Shown: piece after piece, positions 46,127-53,805 of the stretch
How the letters are laid out: each line of letters starts with the position of its first letter
Numbering within the stretch: position 1 is the first letter of the stretch
Source: an uncultured Oscillospiraceae bacterium
GTDB lineage: Bacteria > Bacillota > Clostridia > Oscillospirales > Oscillospiraceae
Length of the DNA stretch: 64,000 nucleotides
NCBI GenBank assembly: GCA_958423465.1
Contig: CATZRD010000006.1
Location: 22,099 to 86,098 of the forward strand
Direction: 5' to 3'
Notes under the pieces: model-generated
Told to the model about the DNA's origin: nothing
Databases searched by the model: none
The model's input: the letters and a program-made list of their open reading frames with translations, nothing else
Program-made: the position numbers and the translations under genes

Positions 46127-46203
46127 GTATCCTCCCCCATTCCTTCTCCATAAATTCAGCCCCAACAAGACCCGGTTCCAGGTGCTGTCAAGGCGTAGAA
46201 AAT

Positions 46204-46243
46204 CGCCTGCTTCCCCTGAGTATTTCTCCCCGGAGAAGCAGGC
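46204..46243 (-). promoter_or_regulatory. leader hairpin upstream of potA
   Basis: A 12-bp stem with one mismatch (46204-46215 with 46232-46243) lies in the leader and is followed on the minus strand by GATTTTC. It could be an attenuator or an RNA element. Confidence 0.5.
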
Positions 46244-46249
46244 AAGCAT

Positions 46250-46278
46250 ACTATATCTTCTTTGTGTCGAAATGTCAA
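46250..46278 (-). promoter_or_regulatory. SigA promoter of potABCD
   Basis: On the minus strand TTGACA (46273-46278) and TATAGT (46250-46255) have a 17-bp spacer, close to consensus. Confidence 0.82.
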
Positions 46279-46318
46279 TGAAATTGCGCAAAAAAATGGG
46301 GAAATTTTTGAGTTTTTT

Positions 46319-47191
46319 TCAGAGATCGGCTCCTGGAGAAGGAAAGGAGGCCGGCTCCCGCCGGCGGGAGATTCCGGGGGCCGCCCCCGGACCGGATGTT
46401 GCCTCCGGCGGGACCCTCTCCGGCAGCGGATCAGTCCCCGCCAGAAAATGGTCCTCCTCCTGAAACTCCGTCATGGTGTCCCAGTACCGCCTGGGCATGT
46501 GGGTTTGGCGCAGCTTGGGATTGTGGCGCTCCCGGATCTCGATGGTGTCGTAGAACCGTTTCCAGAGGCGGCGGTACTGGGCCTCCGCCGCCGAGGGGGC
46601 CGCCATGCGGAAATCCTCCAGCGGGAGGATGGCCCATTTGCCCGGCTGATGGACCAGGGCCTCCCGGTGGGTGCGGTCATAGAGCAGGAAGGTCTCGTTG
46701 TACATCCTGGCGCAGAAGTGGCTCCGCAGAATGGGCAGCACCCGGTTCTTTGGCCGGATCTCCCCGGCCAGGGTGCCCTCGAAGTCGGAGAACCGGGTGA
46801 AGCCCTTCAGCAGATGGACCTCCCCGTCCAGGTGGCGCACCGCCTTCAGCAGGGGGAGCACCGCGTCGTCGCTGAGCTGGCGCAGCAGAGGCTTTCCCAC
46901 GTCGTACAGGGCATGGATAAAGCGGTAGAGGATCATCTCCCGGTCCTCCGCGCAGGTGAGGAAGCCCTTGACCACCAGCTCCCTGGCCCAGGGGTCGATC
47001 TTCTCCAGACTCGCCAGGATCCGCCGCGCGTGGCGCGGGTCCGTCCCTACCCAGCGGACGGGGAACAGGGTCTGGACCAGATGCGCCTCGTCCTGGAAGG
47101 CGGCGGGCGGCTCTTTGTTTACATAGCTGTCGAACACGCAGCACAGGAACCCCTCAAAGGTCCCGTCGTAGCGGTAGATCATTTCATTCAT
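46319..47191 (-). CDS. TIGR03915/DUF4130 family putative DNA repair protein
   Basis: The 290-residue protein opens MIYRYDGTFEGFLCCVFDSY, the start typical of this family, and carries the WAILPLEDFRMAAP and YDTIEIRERHNPKLRQTHMPRRYW segments of DUF4130 near 185-245. In other genomes it is linked to a radical SAM protein and to uracil-DNA-glycosylase-like domains; the radical SAM partner is here in the same operon. No such glycosylase domain is visible in this copy, which ends in a short Pro/Arg/Gly-rich tail. Biochemistry is undefined; DNA repair or modification is the family-level prediction. Confidence 0.85.
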   Translation of the reverse strand: MNEMIYRYDGTFEGFLCCVFDSYVNKEPPAAFQDEAHLVQTLFPVRWVGTDPRHARRILASLEKIDPWARELVVKGFLTCAEDREMILYRFIHALYDVGKPLLRQLSDDAVLPLLKAVRHLDGEVHLLKGFTRFSDFEGTLAGEIRPKNRVLPILRSHFCARMYNETFLLYDRTHREALVHQPGKWAILPLEDFRMAAPSAAEAQYRRLWKRFYDTIEIRERHNPKLRQTHMPRRYWDTMTEFQEEDHFLAGTDPLPERVPPEATSGPGAAPGISRRREPASFPSPGADL

Positions 47192-47208
47192 CGCTGCCAG
47201 TCACTCCC

Positions 47209-47595
47209 TCACGAAAGGGACAGTCCTTTCCGCCAGCCGGGCGCCGGACCGATCTCTCCCCAGTATTCCGTCATCTGAAGGATCTTCCCGTTTCTCCACT
47301 GATAAAACGTCACCGCCCGGGAGGCGAGACCCTCGGCTGACCATACCCTGGCTACCGAATAGCTGCCGTCTTCCGCGATCCTCTCGACCTGGCCGCTCCA
47401 CTGTCCCGGGTAGTCGCAGTTTGCCCGGAGATAACCCGGCAGGTCGAACCGCTCCCCGGAATTCGGCCAAAGAATCTGGGCGTCAACAGTAAAAAACCGG
47501 GCCAGCTCGTGGGCGTCCTGCCTGGCAATGGCCTGCCACAGGTCCAGAATAAAGGCTTCCCGCCTCATGGCGGCGCTTTCCGCTTCACGATCCAT
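47209..47595 (-). CDS. NTF2-like/SnoaL-like small protein within the DNA repair operon
   Basis: The 128-residue protein has the cone-fold pattern of NTF2/SnoaL-like proteins: a helical N-terminus (REAFILDLWQAIARQDAHEL), then ARFFTVDAQILWPNSGERF, and a beta-rich C-terminal half ending in WRNGKILQMTEYWGEIG. AAGGAG is about 9 bp before the ATG. It sits between two genes that are usually neighbours, with gaps of 17 and 22 bp, so it is cotranscribed with them. I cannot predict a substrate. Confidence 0.75.
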   Translation of the reverse strand: MDREAESAAMRREAFILDLWQAIARQDAHELARFFTVDAQILWPNSGERFDLPGYLRANCDYPGQWSGQVERIAEDGSYSVARVWSAEGLASRAVTFYQWRNGKILQMTEYWGEIGPAPGWRKGLSLS

Positions 47596-47617
47596 TCTGC
47601 ATACTCCTTCCCGTTTT

Positions 47618-48886
47618 CTATCCCACGCTGTCGAACAGGCTCAGCTGCTCCCCCTCCCAGGGGGGCAGGGAGGCCCGCTCCAGGCTGACGAGGCTGCGCA
47701 GAACGCTCTCCCGGCTCAGCCGAAGGCCCTCCAGGATACGGCCCTTGCAGGTGATGAAATACTGGGCCCGCTTCATCACCACCCCCAGCTTTCTAAGATC
47801 CTCATGCTCCAGCTTCCTGGCCCGGCGGGCGTACAGGATGCGCCTGGCGGACACCACCCCGATCCCCGGCACCCGCAGCAGAGCTTCCCGGCCGGCGGTG
47901 TTCACCTCCACCGGGAAAAATTCCGGATGATTGAGGGCCCAGGAGCACTTGGGGTCCACCAGAGGGTTGAAGTTGGGGTTGTCCTCGTCCAGCAGCTCCT
48001 CCGCCCGGAAGCCATAGAACCGCAGCAGCCAGTCCGCCTGGTACAGCCGGTGCTCCCGCAGCAGGGGCGGCTTGGTGTCCAGAGCGGGGAGCAGGGAGCT
48101 TTCCACCACCGGCACATAGGCAGAATAGAACACCCGTTTGAGGCCGTATTTGTCGTACAGTCCCTGGGTCAGGCTGAGAATATGCCGGTCCGTGTCCGGC
48201 GTGGCCCCCACGATCATCTGGGTGCTCTGGCCTGCCGGGGCGAAGCGGGGGGCGTGGCGGTATTTCACCAGCTCCTCCTTGTTCTCCCGGAGGGTGGAGG
48301 TAATGAGGCCCATGGGGCGGAAGATGGCCTTGCGGGTCTTGTTGGGGGCCAAGGTCTGGAGCCCCTGCTCCGAGGGCAGCTCGATGTTCACGCTGAGCCG
48401 GTCCGCCAGGAGGCCCAGCCGCGTCACCAGCTCCGGGGCGGCCCCGGGGATAGTCTTGGCGTGGATATAGCCGTTGAAGCGGTACTGATTTCGCAGCAGC
48501 TCCAGACATCGGATCATGCGTTCCATGGTATAGTCCGGGCTGACCAGCACCCCGGAGGAGAGGAACAGTCCCTCGATGTAGTTGCGGCGGTAAAACTGGA
48601 TGGTCAGGTCCGCCAGCTCCTCCGGCGTAAACACCACCCGGCGGGTGTCGTTGGAGCAGCGGTTGACGCAGTATTTGCAGTCGTAGACGCAGCAGTTGGT
48701 CATCAGCACCTTCAGCAGCGTGACGCACCGGCCGTCGGCGGAAAAGGTGTGGCAGCAGCCCGCCACAGAGGAGGAGGTGTTGCCGATCCAGCCCGGGCGG
48801 CTGCCCCGCCTGGCCCCGGAGCTGGTGCAGGCGGCGTCATATTTGGCGGCGTCCGTCAGGATCGTCAGCTTTTCCATGACATCCAT
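47618..48886 (-). CDS. radical SAM protein linked to DNA repair (TIGR03916-like)
   Basis: The 422-residue protein has the radical SAM cysteines C66-x3-C70-x2-C73 in TNCCVYDCKYCVNRC, a TIM-barrel-like body, and a C-terminal helix-hairpin-helix (REALLRVPGIGVVSARRIL, about 340-360) that suggests DNA binding. It matches the radical SAM partner of DUF4130/UDG-like proteins. I chose the ATG at 48884-48886; an ATG three codons later is possible. It heads a three-gene operon whose promoter carries a LexA-box-like site. The reaction is unknown. Confidence 0.88.
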   Translation of the reverse strand: MDVMEKLTILTDAAKYDAACTSSGARRGSRPGWIGNTSSSVAGCCHTFSADGRCVTLLKVLMTNCCVYDCKYCVNRCSNDTRRVVFTPEELADLTIQFYRRNYIEGLFLSSGVLVSPDYTMERMIRCLELLRNQYRFNGYIHAKTIPGAAPELVTRLGLLADRLSVNIELPSEQGLQTLAPNKTRKAIFRPMGLITSTLRENKEELVKYRHAPRFAPAGQSTQMIVGATPDTDRHILSLTQGLYDKYGLKRVFYSAYVPVVESSLLPALDTKPPLLREHRLYQADWLLRFYGFRAEELLDEDNPNFNPLVDPKCSWALNHPEFFPVEVNTAGREALLRVPGIGVVSARRILYARRARKLEHEDLRKLGVVMKRAQYFITCKGRILEGLRLSRESVLRSLVSLERASLPPWEGEQLSLFDSVG

Positions 48887-48903
48887 GTCCCCACCCCCAG
48901 TAC

Positions 48904-48917
48904 AAAACATTTGTTCG
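48904..48917 (-). promoter_or_regulatory. LexA (SOS) box-like operator
   Basis: On the minus strand CGAACAAATGTTTT matches 13 of 14 positions of the Firmicute LexA consensus CGAACRNRYGTTYG. It lies about 5 bp downstream of the -10 element, where a repressor would block transcription of the radical SAM operon. Confidence 0.65.
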
Positions 48918-48922
48918 ATAAC

Positions 48923-48951
48923 AGTATACCGCGGGAGAAGTCCAAAGTCAA
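48923..48951 (-). promoter_or_regulatory. SigA promoter of the radical SAM/DUF4130 operon
   Basis: On the minus strand TTGACT (48946-48951) and TATACT (48923-48928) are 17 bp apart. Confidence 0.78.
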
Positions 48952-48973
48952 GAGAAAGTTTTTCGACTTTTTC

Positions 48974-49002
48974 TTGACAATACGAACGATCGTTAGTATA
49001 CT
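48974..49002 (+). promoter_or_regulatory. SigA promoter of tetR-flavodoxin
   Basis: TTGACA (48974-48979) and TATACT (48997-49002) have a 17-bp spacer, a near-consensus promoter that lies largely inside the palindromic operator. Confidence 0.85.
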
Positions 49003-49022
49003 GAGACTAACGATTGTTCGTA
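48981..49022 (+). promoter_or_regulatory. 42-bp palindromic TetR operator
   Basis: Two 17-bp arms (48981-48997 and 49006-49022) are inverted copies with one mismatch and an 8-bp spacer. Each arm has its own AACGAT-type inner palindrome, so two dimers could bind. It covers the spacer, the -10 and the start region of the tetR promoter. Confidence 0.8.
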
Positions 49023-49037
49023 TTGGAGGAATCAGAG

Positions 49038-49646
49038 ATGGAGACCAAGGAGAGGATTTTGGACGAGGCCCTGACCCTGTTTGCTAAGCGGGGCTGCGGG
49101 GCGGTGTCTGTCCGGGAGATCGCCCGGGCGGTGGGAGTGCGGGAAAGCTCCCTCTACAACCACTTCGCCAACAAACAGGCGATTTTTGACGCTATTGTGG
49201 ACCGGTGCTTCCAGCGGGCCCAGGCGTATTTTGAGGAAAACGCCCTGCCCTTCGCGCCGGGGGACGGCGACGCCGTGTTCCGGGGGGTGGGCCTGGAGGA
49301 GCTGCAGGCGCTGGTGGAGCGGATCTTCCGCTATTTCTTCGAGGACCCCTGGAACACCCGGTTCCGGCGGCTGCTGGTCATCAGCCAGTTTGAGGACCAC
49401 CGCTGCCGGGAGATCTACCGGCAGCTCTACCGGGACTACTGCCTCCGGTTCCAGGCCTGCCTGTTTGCCGGGCTGATGGAGGCCGGGGAGCTGCGGGAGG
49501 AGGACCCCATGGCGCTGGCTGTGGAGTTTTACAGCCCCATCTACCTGCTGCTCCACACCTGCGACGGTCTGGAGGAGGCCCGCCCCGCCATGCGGGCCCA
49601 TGTGGAGCAGTTCGCGAAAAACTATTGGAAGGAGAAGCGCGCATGA
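49038..49646 (+). CDS. TetR family transcriptional regulator
   Basis: The 202-residue protein starts METKERILDEALTLFAKRG and has the TetR helix-turn-helix VREIARAVGVRESSLYNHF near 25-43; the rest is a ligand-binding helical domain. I chose ATG 49038, 8 bp after TTGGAGGA. It probably represses its own promoter through the adjacent palindrome. The coupled flavodoxin gene (4-bp overlap) is the likely target. The inducer is unknown. Confidence 0.92.
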   Translation: METKERILDEALTLFAKRGCGAVSVREIARAVGVRESSLYNHFANKQAIFDAIVDRCFQRAQAYFEENALPFAPGDGDAVFRGVGLEELQALVERIFRYFFEDPWNTRFRRLLVISQFEDHRCREIYRQLYRDYCLRFQACLFAGLMEAGELREEDPMALAVEFYSPIYLLLHTCDGLEEARPAMRAHVEQFAKNYWKEKRA

Positions 49647-50158
49647 AGGCGGTCATCATCTATTACAGCAAGACCGGCTTTACCCGGCGGTACGCCCAGT
49701 GGCTGGCGGAGGACCTGAACTGTCCGGCGGTCCCCTATCAGCGCCGGGGGAGCGTGGCGCTGGGGGATTATGATACGGTCATTCTGATGGGCAGTCTCTG
49801 GGCGGGCAGACTCCTGGGCCTGGACTGGCTGAAAAAGCGCCTGCCGGCGCTGACGGGGAAGCGCCTGGCGGCTTTGGCGGTGGGGGCGGCCCCCATGGAC
49901 GACCCGGAGCTGCCGGGAAATATGGCGTCGCTCTTCGGTCCGGTGCCCCAGGTGACGGGGTTCTACGCCCAGGGCGGCATCAACTACGAGCACATGGGGG
50001 CGGTGGACCGGGCCATGATGGCCATGCTCCGGGCGGCGCTGCAAAAACAGCCGGACATGGCGGACCGGCTGGACTATATCAGCCGGTCCTTCGATGCCGC
50101 CGACCGGAAATACCTGGCGCCCCTGGCGGCCTGGGCCAGGGGAACGACCGGCGAATAG
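49643..50158 (+). CDS. flavodoxin domain-containing protein
   Basis: The 171-residue protein starts MKAVIIYYSKTGFTRRYAQWLAE, with the FMN phosphate loop YSKTGFT at residues 8-14, and has ILMGSLWAGRLLGL near 48-61, as in flavodoxin domains of protoporphyrinogen-oxidase (HemG) type. It would carry electrons from FMN to an unknown partner. Its ATG overlaps the tetR stop by 4 bp, so the regulator controls it directly. A bidirectional terminator follows. Confidence 0.85.
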   Translation: MKAVIIYYSKTGFTRRYAQWLAEDLNCPAVPYQRRGSVALGDYDTVILMGSLWAGRLLGLDWLKKRLPALTGKRLAALAVGAAPMDDPELPGNMASLFGPVPQVTGFYAQGGINYEHMGAVDRAMMAMLRAALQKQPDMADRLDYISRSFDAADRKYLAPLAAWARGTTGE

Positions 50159-50162
50159 ACGG

Positions 50163-50190
50163 AAGGGGCCGCCCTCTTGGGCGGCCCCTT
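50163..50190. terminator. bidirectional terminator between flavodoxin gene and degV
   Basis: A 12-bp perfect stem with a 4-nt loop spans 50163-50190, between convergent genes. Confidence 0.75.
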
Positions 50191-50208
50191 GATTCTTGCT
50201 TCTGGCTG

Positions 50209-51069
50209 TTACTTTTTTCGATAGATGATGCCCACCACGTTGGGGCCGGCGTTGACGGAGATGACGCCGCCGATATAGGAGCCCATGACGCAGGGGTAGC
50301 CGAAAGCCTCCTCACAGGCCGCCTGCAGCTCCTGATTGTGGGCCTCGTCGGAGCCCAGGATGCACAGATAGGGGGAGCCGGGGATCATCTCCTCCCTGGC
50401 CCGGGCGATCTGGGCGGGGATGACGCTCTTGTCCCCCCGGACCTTAGAAAGAATCCTGGACTCCCCGTTCAGGAAGGTCATAATGGGCTTCATGCCCAGG
50501 GCTTCCCCCAGGAAGGCCGCCGCCGCGCTGATGCGGCCGGACTTTTTGGCGAATTTCAGGTCATAGGTGGCAAAGACCAGGCCCACATGGTCCAGCCAGT
50601 CCCGGATCACCGTCAGGACCTCGTCGATGCCGGCGCCCTCCCGGGCCTTCCGGGCGCCCAGGACCACGCCGTAGCCGTAGCACATGGTATAGGTCCCGCC
50701 GTCTAGCACATGGATGGCCATGCCGCAGTCCGGATGCTCCTCCAAAAAGGCGGCGCGGGTCATGACGGCGTTTTCATAGGTGCTGGAACCCTTAGCGTTG
50801 ATGGAGACGTAGACCAGATCCGTGACCCCCTCCGCCAGGGCGTCGGTATAGAGCTGCTCGAACACGATGGGGGTGAGCTGGGAGTGGGTGGGGATCTGGG
50901 GGGCTGCCAGCAGCTCCCGGTAAAACTCCGTGGGCTGGAGATCCACGCCGTCCCGATACTCCCGGTCGTTCATCATGATGGAAAAGGGCAGCACCTGGAT
51001 CCCCAGCTCCCGCTGGAGCGGAAGGGGGATGTCGGCGGCGGAATCAGTGACAAATTTGATGGTAGACAT
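50209..51069 (-). CDS. DegV family fatty-acid-binding protein
   Basis: The 286-residue protein begins MSTIKFVTDSAADIPLPL and has PTHSQLTP near 77-84 and YIGGVISVNAGPNVVGI near the C-terminus, the DegV/FakB signature. FakB proteins bind a fatty acid for phosphorylation by FakA. No fakA is in the window. GGGAGG precedes the ATG. It lies 49 bp after a MarR-type regulator on the same strand and may be controlled by it. Confidence 0.93.
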   Translation of the reverse strand: MSTIKFVTDSAADIPLPLQRELGIQVLPFSIMMNDREYRDGVDLQPTEFYRELLAAPQIPTHSQLTPIVFEQLYTDALAEGVTDLVYVSINAKGSSTYENAVMTRAAFLEEHPDCGMAIHVLDGGTYTMCYGYGVVLGARKAREGAGIDEVLTVIRDWLDHVGLVFATYDLKFAKKSGRISAAAAFLGEALGMKPIMTFLNGESRILSKVRGDKSVIPAQIARAREEMIPGSPYLCILGSDEAHNQELQAACEEAFGYPCVMGSYIGGVISVNAGPNVVGIIYRKK

Positions 51070-51118
51070 GGAGTTCCTCCCATAGAGAATAAATGTGGGC
51101 GGCGGTCGGGCCGCTCCG

Positions 51119-51556
51119 TTACAGGTCCGCCGGGGAAAGGCGGCGGGCGATGGCCGTCAGGTCTTTGAGAAGCTGAGCTTCCCCTTCCGGCGGCAGGCAC
51201 GCCAGGGCGTCCCGGACCATCTGGTCCAGCAGTCCCCACAGATCCTCCAGAATGGGGCCCGCCTCCTCCGTGAGGGTCAGGTGCTGCAGGCGCCGGTCCT
51301 TCAGATCCATGTCCGCGGTGAGAAGACCCCGGGTGGCCAGCTTCAGCACATTGCCGGACACGGACGCCTTGCTCATGCCGCAGCCGTTGGCCGCGTCGGT
51401 GGCGGTGTCCCGGTCCGGGGAGCCGGACAGGAACAGCAGGATCCGCAGTTCGGAGACGGAGAGCTGCCACTTTCTGGCGGCGCGGTCCAGCAGGATGTCC
51501 AGCTGGCGCTGTCCCAGCTGCAGGGCCCGCAGCAGGACCAGGGTGCTGTCCAGCAA
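51119..51556 (-). CDS. MarR family transcriptional regulator
   Basis: The 145-residue protein is a winged-helix MarR-type regulator with RKWQLSVSELRILLFLSGS near 28-46, the recognition region GMSKASVSGNVLKLATRGLL near 60-80, and the wing (DMDLKDRRLQHLTLTEEAG) near 83-101. I chose TTG 51554-51556, since GGAGGTG (51563-51569) is 6 bp upstream; the frame is open to a TTG at 51640, but that TTG is part of the promoter. Two AAACnGTTT palindromes in the leader suggest autoregulation. Confidence 0.85.
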   Translation of the reverse strand: MLDSTLVLLRALQLGQRQLDILLDRAARKWQLSVSELRILLFLSGSPDRDTATDAANGCGMSKASVSGNVLKLATRGLLTADMDLKDRRLQHLTLTEEAGPILEDLWGLLDQMVRDALACLPPEGEAQLLKDLTAIARRLSPADL

Positions 51557-51569
51557 ATGCTTCACCTCC

Positions 51570-51593
51570 AAACAGTTTGCAAATAAACCGTTT
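51570..51593 (-). promoter_or_regulatory. pair of 9-bp operators for the MarR regulator
   Basis: AAACAGTTT (51570-51578) and AAACCGTTT (51585-51593) are palindromes of the same AAAC-N-GTTT form, 15 bp centre to centre, between the promoter and the start codon. Confidence 0.6.
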
Positions 51594-51611
51594 AAATATA
51601 AACTAATATAG

Positions 51612-51640
51612 TATATACCACACGCCGCCGCCGCTGTCAA
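51612..51640 (-). promoter_or_regulatory. SigA promoter of marR-degV
   Basis: On the minus strand TTGACA (51635-51640) and TATATA (51612-51617) have a 17-bp spacer; a TATACT with 19-bp spacing overlaps. Confidence 0.7.
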
Positions 51641-51660
51641 GAGGAAAGTGGAGGCGGGGC

Positions 51661-52206
51661 TTATCGGAACAGCCGCCCCCGGATCCGCTGGCGGTAGAGC
51701 TGGGTCATGACCCCTAATGCCCGGTCAAAGCAGAGGAACGTAAAGCAGCCCAGGATCAGAAGGAGCGCGATGAGCAGAGAGGAGTACTGGGAAAACTCGC
51801 TGACCACCGCCTCCAGGCGGAAGAGATGGAGAATGCACCAGTACATGGCGGCGACAGGGGCCGCAAAGACCCCGCACTTCACGGAGAAGCGAAGGAGCGG
51901 CCGCCTGATCTGGTCCAGCCGGGGCTTGAGGGCGGGATACCAGCCCAGGGCCAGGTAGACCAAGGCCAGCTCCTTGTCCGCCGCCAACAGGACCCCCAGG
52001 ACCGCCACGCAGACATATTGGATCAGGGCCGGTCTGGGACCGAACTCGCACATGGCGGGGACGGCGCAGATCATGGCCAGCAGGGGGCAGACAAAGGTCG
52101 CCAGAGGGAACACGCTGCCCAGCAGCAGAAAGACCAGCGCCAGCGCCGCCATCAGCCCGCAAAGGGCCATGGCCATGCTGTGCCGCCGGATGGAGCCGTT
52201 TGCCAT
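51661..52206 (-). CDS. multi-pass membrane protein of unknown function
   Basis: The 181-residue protein has about five hydrophobic segments (roughly 12-32, 36-52, 56-74, 105-125, 138-160) and an Arg-rich C-terminus. I chose the ATG at 52204-52206, because GGGAGGTG is 9 bp upstream; the frame runs on upstream over the promoter. The N-terminal GLMAALALVFLLLGSVFPLATFV pattern resembles small ECF-transporter S components or DUF2232-like proteins, but I cannot assign a family. It is a single-gene unit. Confidence 0.6.
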   Translation of the reverse strand: MANGSIRRHSMAMALCGLMAALALVFLLLGSVFPLATFVCPLLAMICAVPAMCEFGPRPALIQYVCVAVLGVLLAADKELALVYLALGWYPALKPRLDQIRRPLLRFSVKCGVFAAPVAAMYWCILHLFRLEAVVSEFSQYSSLLIALLLILGCFTFLCFDRALGVMTQLYRQRIRGRLFR

Positions 52207-52252
52207 ATCGAGAAGCACCTCCCATGGGCCGCCCTCCCGGCGGCGTACGCAC

Positions 52253-52281
52253 AGCATATACGATTTTCCGGCGTTTGTCAA
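52253..52281 (-). promoter_or_regulatory. SigA promoter of the membrane protein gene
   Basis: On the minus strand TTGACA (52276-52281) and TATGCT (52253-52258) are 17 bp apart. Confidence 0.65.
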
Positions 52282-52373
52282 TCAATTGGAAGGAAACAGG
52301 CCCCTGACAGTAAAATGACCAGAAAATATGAGCGGATATGCCGCTTTTTGTGTATCTTTTCCGGCCCTTCCGC

Positions 52374-52402
52374 TTGCGAAAACAGGTGGAACGTGTTATA
52401 GT
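52374..52402 (+). promoter_or_regulatory. SigA promoter of the antiporter gene
   Basis: TTGCGA (52374-52379) and TATAGT (52397-52402) have a 17-bp spacer, 44 bp before the ATG. Confidence 0.65.
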
Positions 52403-52445
52403 TGCCTCTGCACAAAAACATAAACTGGGAGAGGGGTATATCAAA

Positions 52446-53747
52446 ATGATCTTATTGATCCATCTGTCCGTCTGTCTCGTCGGCGGGCTGCTGCTGACGC
52501 GGCTGACCAACAAGCTGCGTCTGCCGGATGTGACGGCCTATCTGCTGTCCGGCCTGCTGTTGGGACCCTTCTGTTTGGGACTTCTTCATATTCCAGGCGT
52601 GGGCTTCTCCACGCCTGAGGAGGTCAAGAGCCTGGATCTGATCTGCCAGGTGGCCCTGGGCTTTATCGCCTTCACCATCGGCAACGAGTTCCGCCTGGAG
52701 CAGCTGAAGCACATGGGCCGGCAGGCTATCACCGTGGGCATTGCCCAGGCGGTGATCACCACCGCTGTGGTGGACGTGCTGCTCATCGCCCTGCACTTCA
52801 TCGATCCCGCGCTGATCTCCATTTCCTCCGCCATCACCCTGGGCGCCATTGCCGCCGCCACGGCCCCCGCCGCCACGTTGATGGTGGTGCGCCAGTACAA
52901 GGCCGACGGCCCCCTGACCCGGCTGCTGCTGCTGGTAGTGGCCATCGACGACGCGGTGGGTCTGGTGCTGTTTTCCGCCTCCTACGGGGTGGCCGCGGCC
53001 CTGGAGAGCGGGACCATCAGCATGATGACCGTGCTGGTGGAGCCGATGATCGAGATCGTGCTGTCCCTGGCCCTGGGGGCGCTGGCCGGGTGGGTGCTGT
53101 TCCGGGTGGAGAAGTACTTCCACTCCCGCAGCAAGCGCCTGAGCATCTCTATCGCCTTCGTGCTGCTGACAGTGGGCATCTCCATGTCAGAATTCACCGT
53201 GGGCGGCGTCCATGTGGGCTTCTCCCTGCTGCTGGTGTGCATGATGACCGGGACCGTGTTCTGCAACATCTGCGACTTCTCCGAGGAGATCATGAGCAGG
53301 ATCGACAGCTGGACGGCGCCGCTGTTCGTGCTGTTCTTCGTCCTCTCCGGCGCGGAGCTGGATCTGAAGATCCTGTCCAATCCCCTGGTGCTGCTCATCG
53401 GCGCGGTGTATATCGTGGGCCGCTCTCTGGGCAAGTATTTTGGCGCCTACAGCAGCTGCCGCCTCACCGGATGCAGCGACGAGATCACCAAGCACCTGGG
53501 CATCACGCTGCTGCCCCAGGCCGGGGTGGCCCTGGGCATGGCCCTCACCGCCGCCAATCTGTCCGACGGCGCGGTGGTGCGCAATGTGGTGCTGTTCTCC
53601 GTGCTGGTCTACGAGCTGGTGGGTCCGGCTCTCACCAAGCGGAGCCTGATGGCCGCCGGGGAGATCAAGCCCGAGGGCCGCACCTCCGCCCGGAAGGCCA
53701 ATACCCCCAAGGCTCCTGTCAGTCTCAGCGGGAAAAAGGAAAAGTGA
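52446..53747 (+). CDS. CPA2 family cation:proton antiporter
   Basis: The 433-residue membrane protein has about 12 hydrophobic segments in the Na+/H+ exchanger (PF00999) arrangement. LPDVTAYLLSGLLLGP near 27-42 and the TAPAATLMVVRQYKADGPLTRLLLLVVAIDDAVGL region near 138-172, with the paired ion-binding-type aspartates DD, support this. There is no RCK/TrkA domain after the membrane part, only a short Lys/Arg-rich tail. I chose ATG 52446 with GAGAGG upstream. Ion specificity is not predictable. Confidence 0.9.
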   Translation: MILLIHLSVCLVGGLLLTRLTNKLRLPDVTAYLLSGLLLGPFCLGLLHIPGVGFSTPEEVKSLDLICQVALGFIAFTIGNEFRLEQLKHMGRQAITVGIAQAVITTAVVDVLLIALHFIDPALISISSAITLGAIAAATAPAATLMVVRQYKADGPLTRLLLLVVAIDDAVGLVLFSASYGVAAALESGTISMMTVLVEPMIEIVLSLALGALAGWVLFRVEKYFHSRSKRLSISIAFVLLTVGISMSEFTVGGVHVGFSLLLVCMMTGTVFCNICDFSEEIMSRIDSWTAPLFVLFFVLSGAELDLKILSNPLVLLIGAVYIVGRSLGKYFGAYSSCRLTGCSDEITKHLGITLLPQAGVALGMALTAANLSDGAVVRNVVLFSVLVYELVGPALTKRSLMAAGEIKPEGRTSARKANTPKAPVSLSGKKEK

Positions 53748-53760
53748 TTTTCGCGGAAAA

Positions 53761-53795
53761 CCGCGCCCCGGCCACTGGCCGGGGCGCGGTTTTAT
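53761..53795. terminator. bidirectional terminator after the antiporter gene
   Basis: A 13-bp perfect GC-rich stem with a 3-nt loop (53761-53789) is followed by TTTTATT, between convergent genes. Confidence 0.85.
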
Positions 53796-53805
53796 TCTGC
53801 TTCGG

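Noticed and set aside
51554..51640. Longer MarR protein starting at TTG 51638-51640
   Set aside because: That TTG belongs to the TTGACA -35 element, and the extra 28 residues are not MarR-like; the TTG with a good ribosome site at 51556 is preferred.
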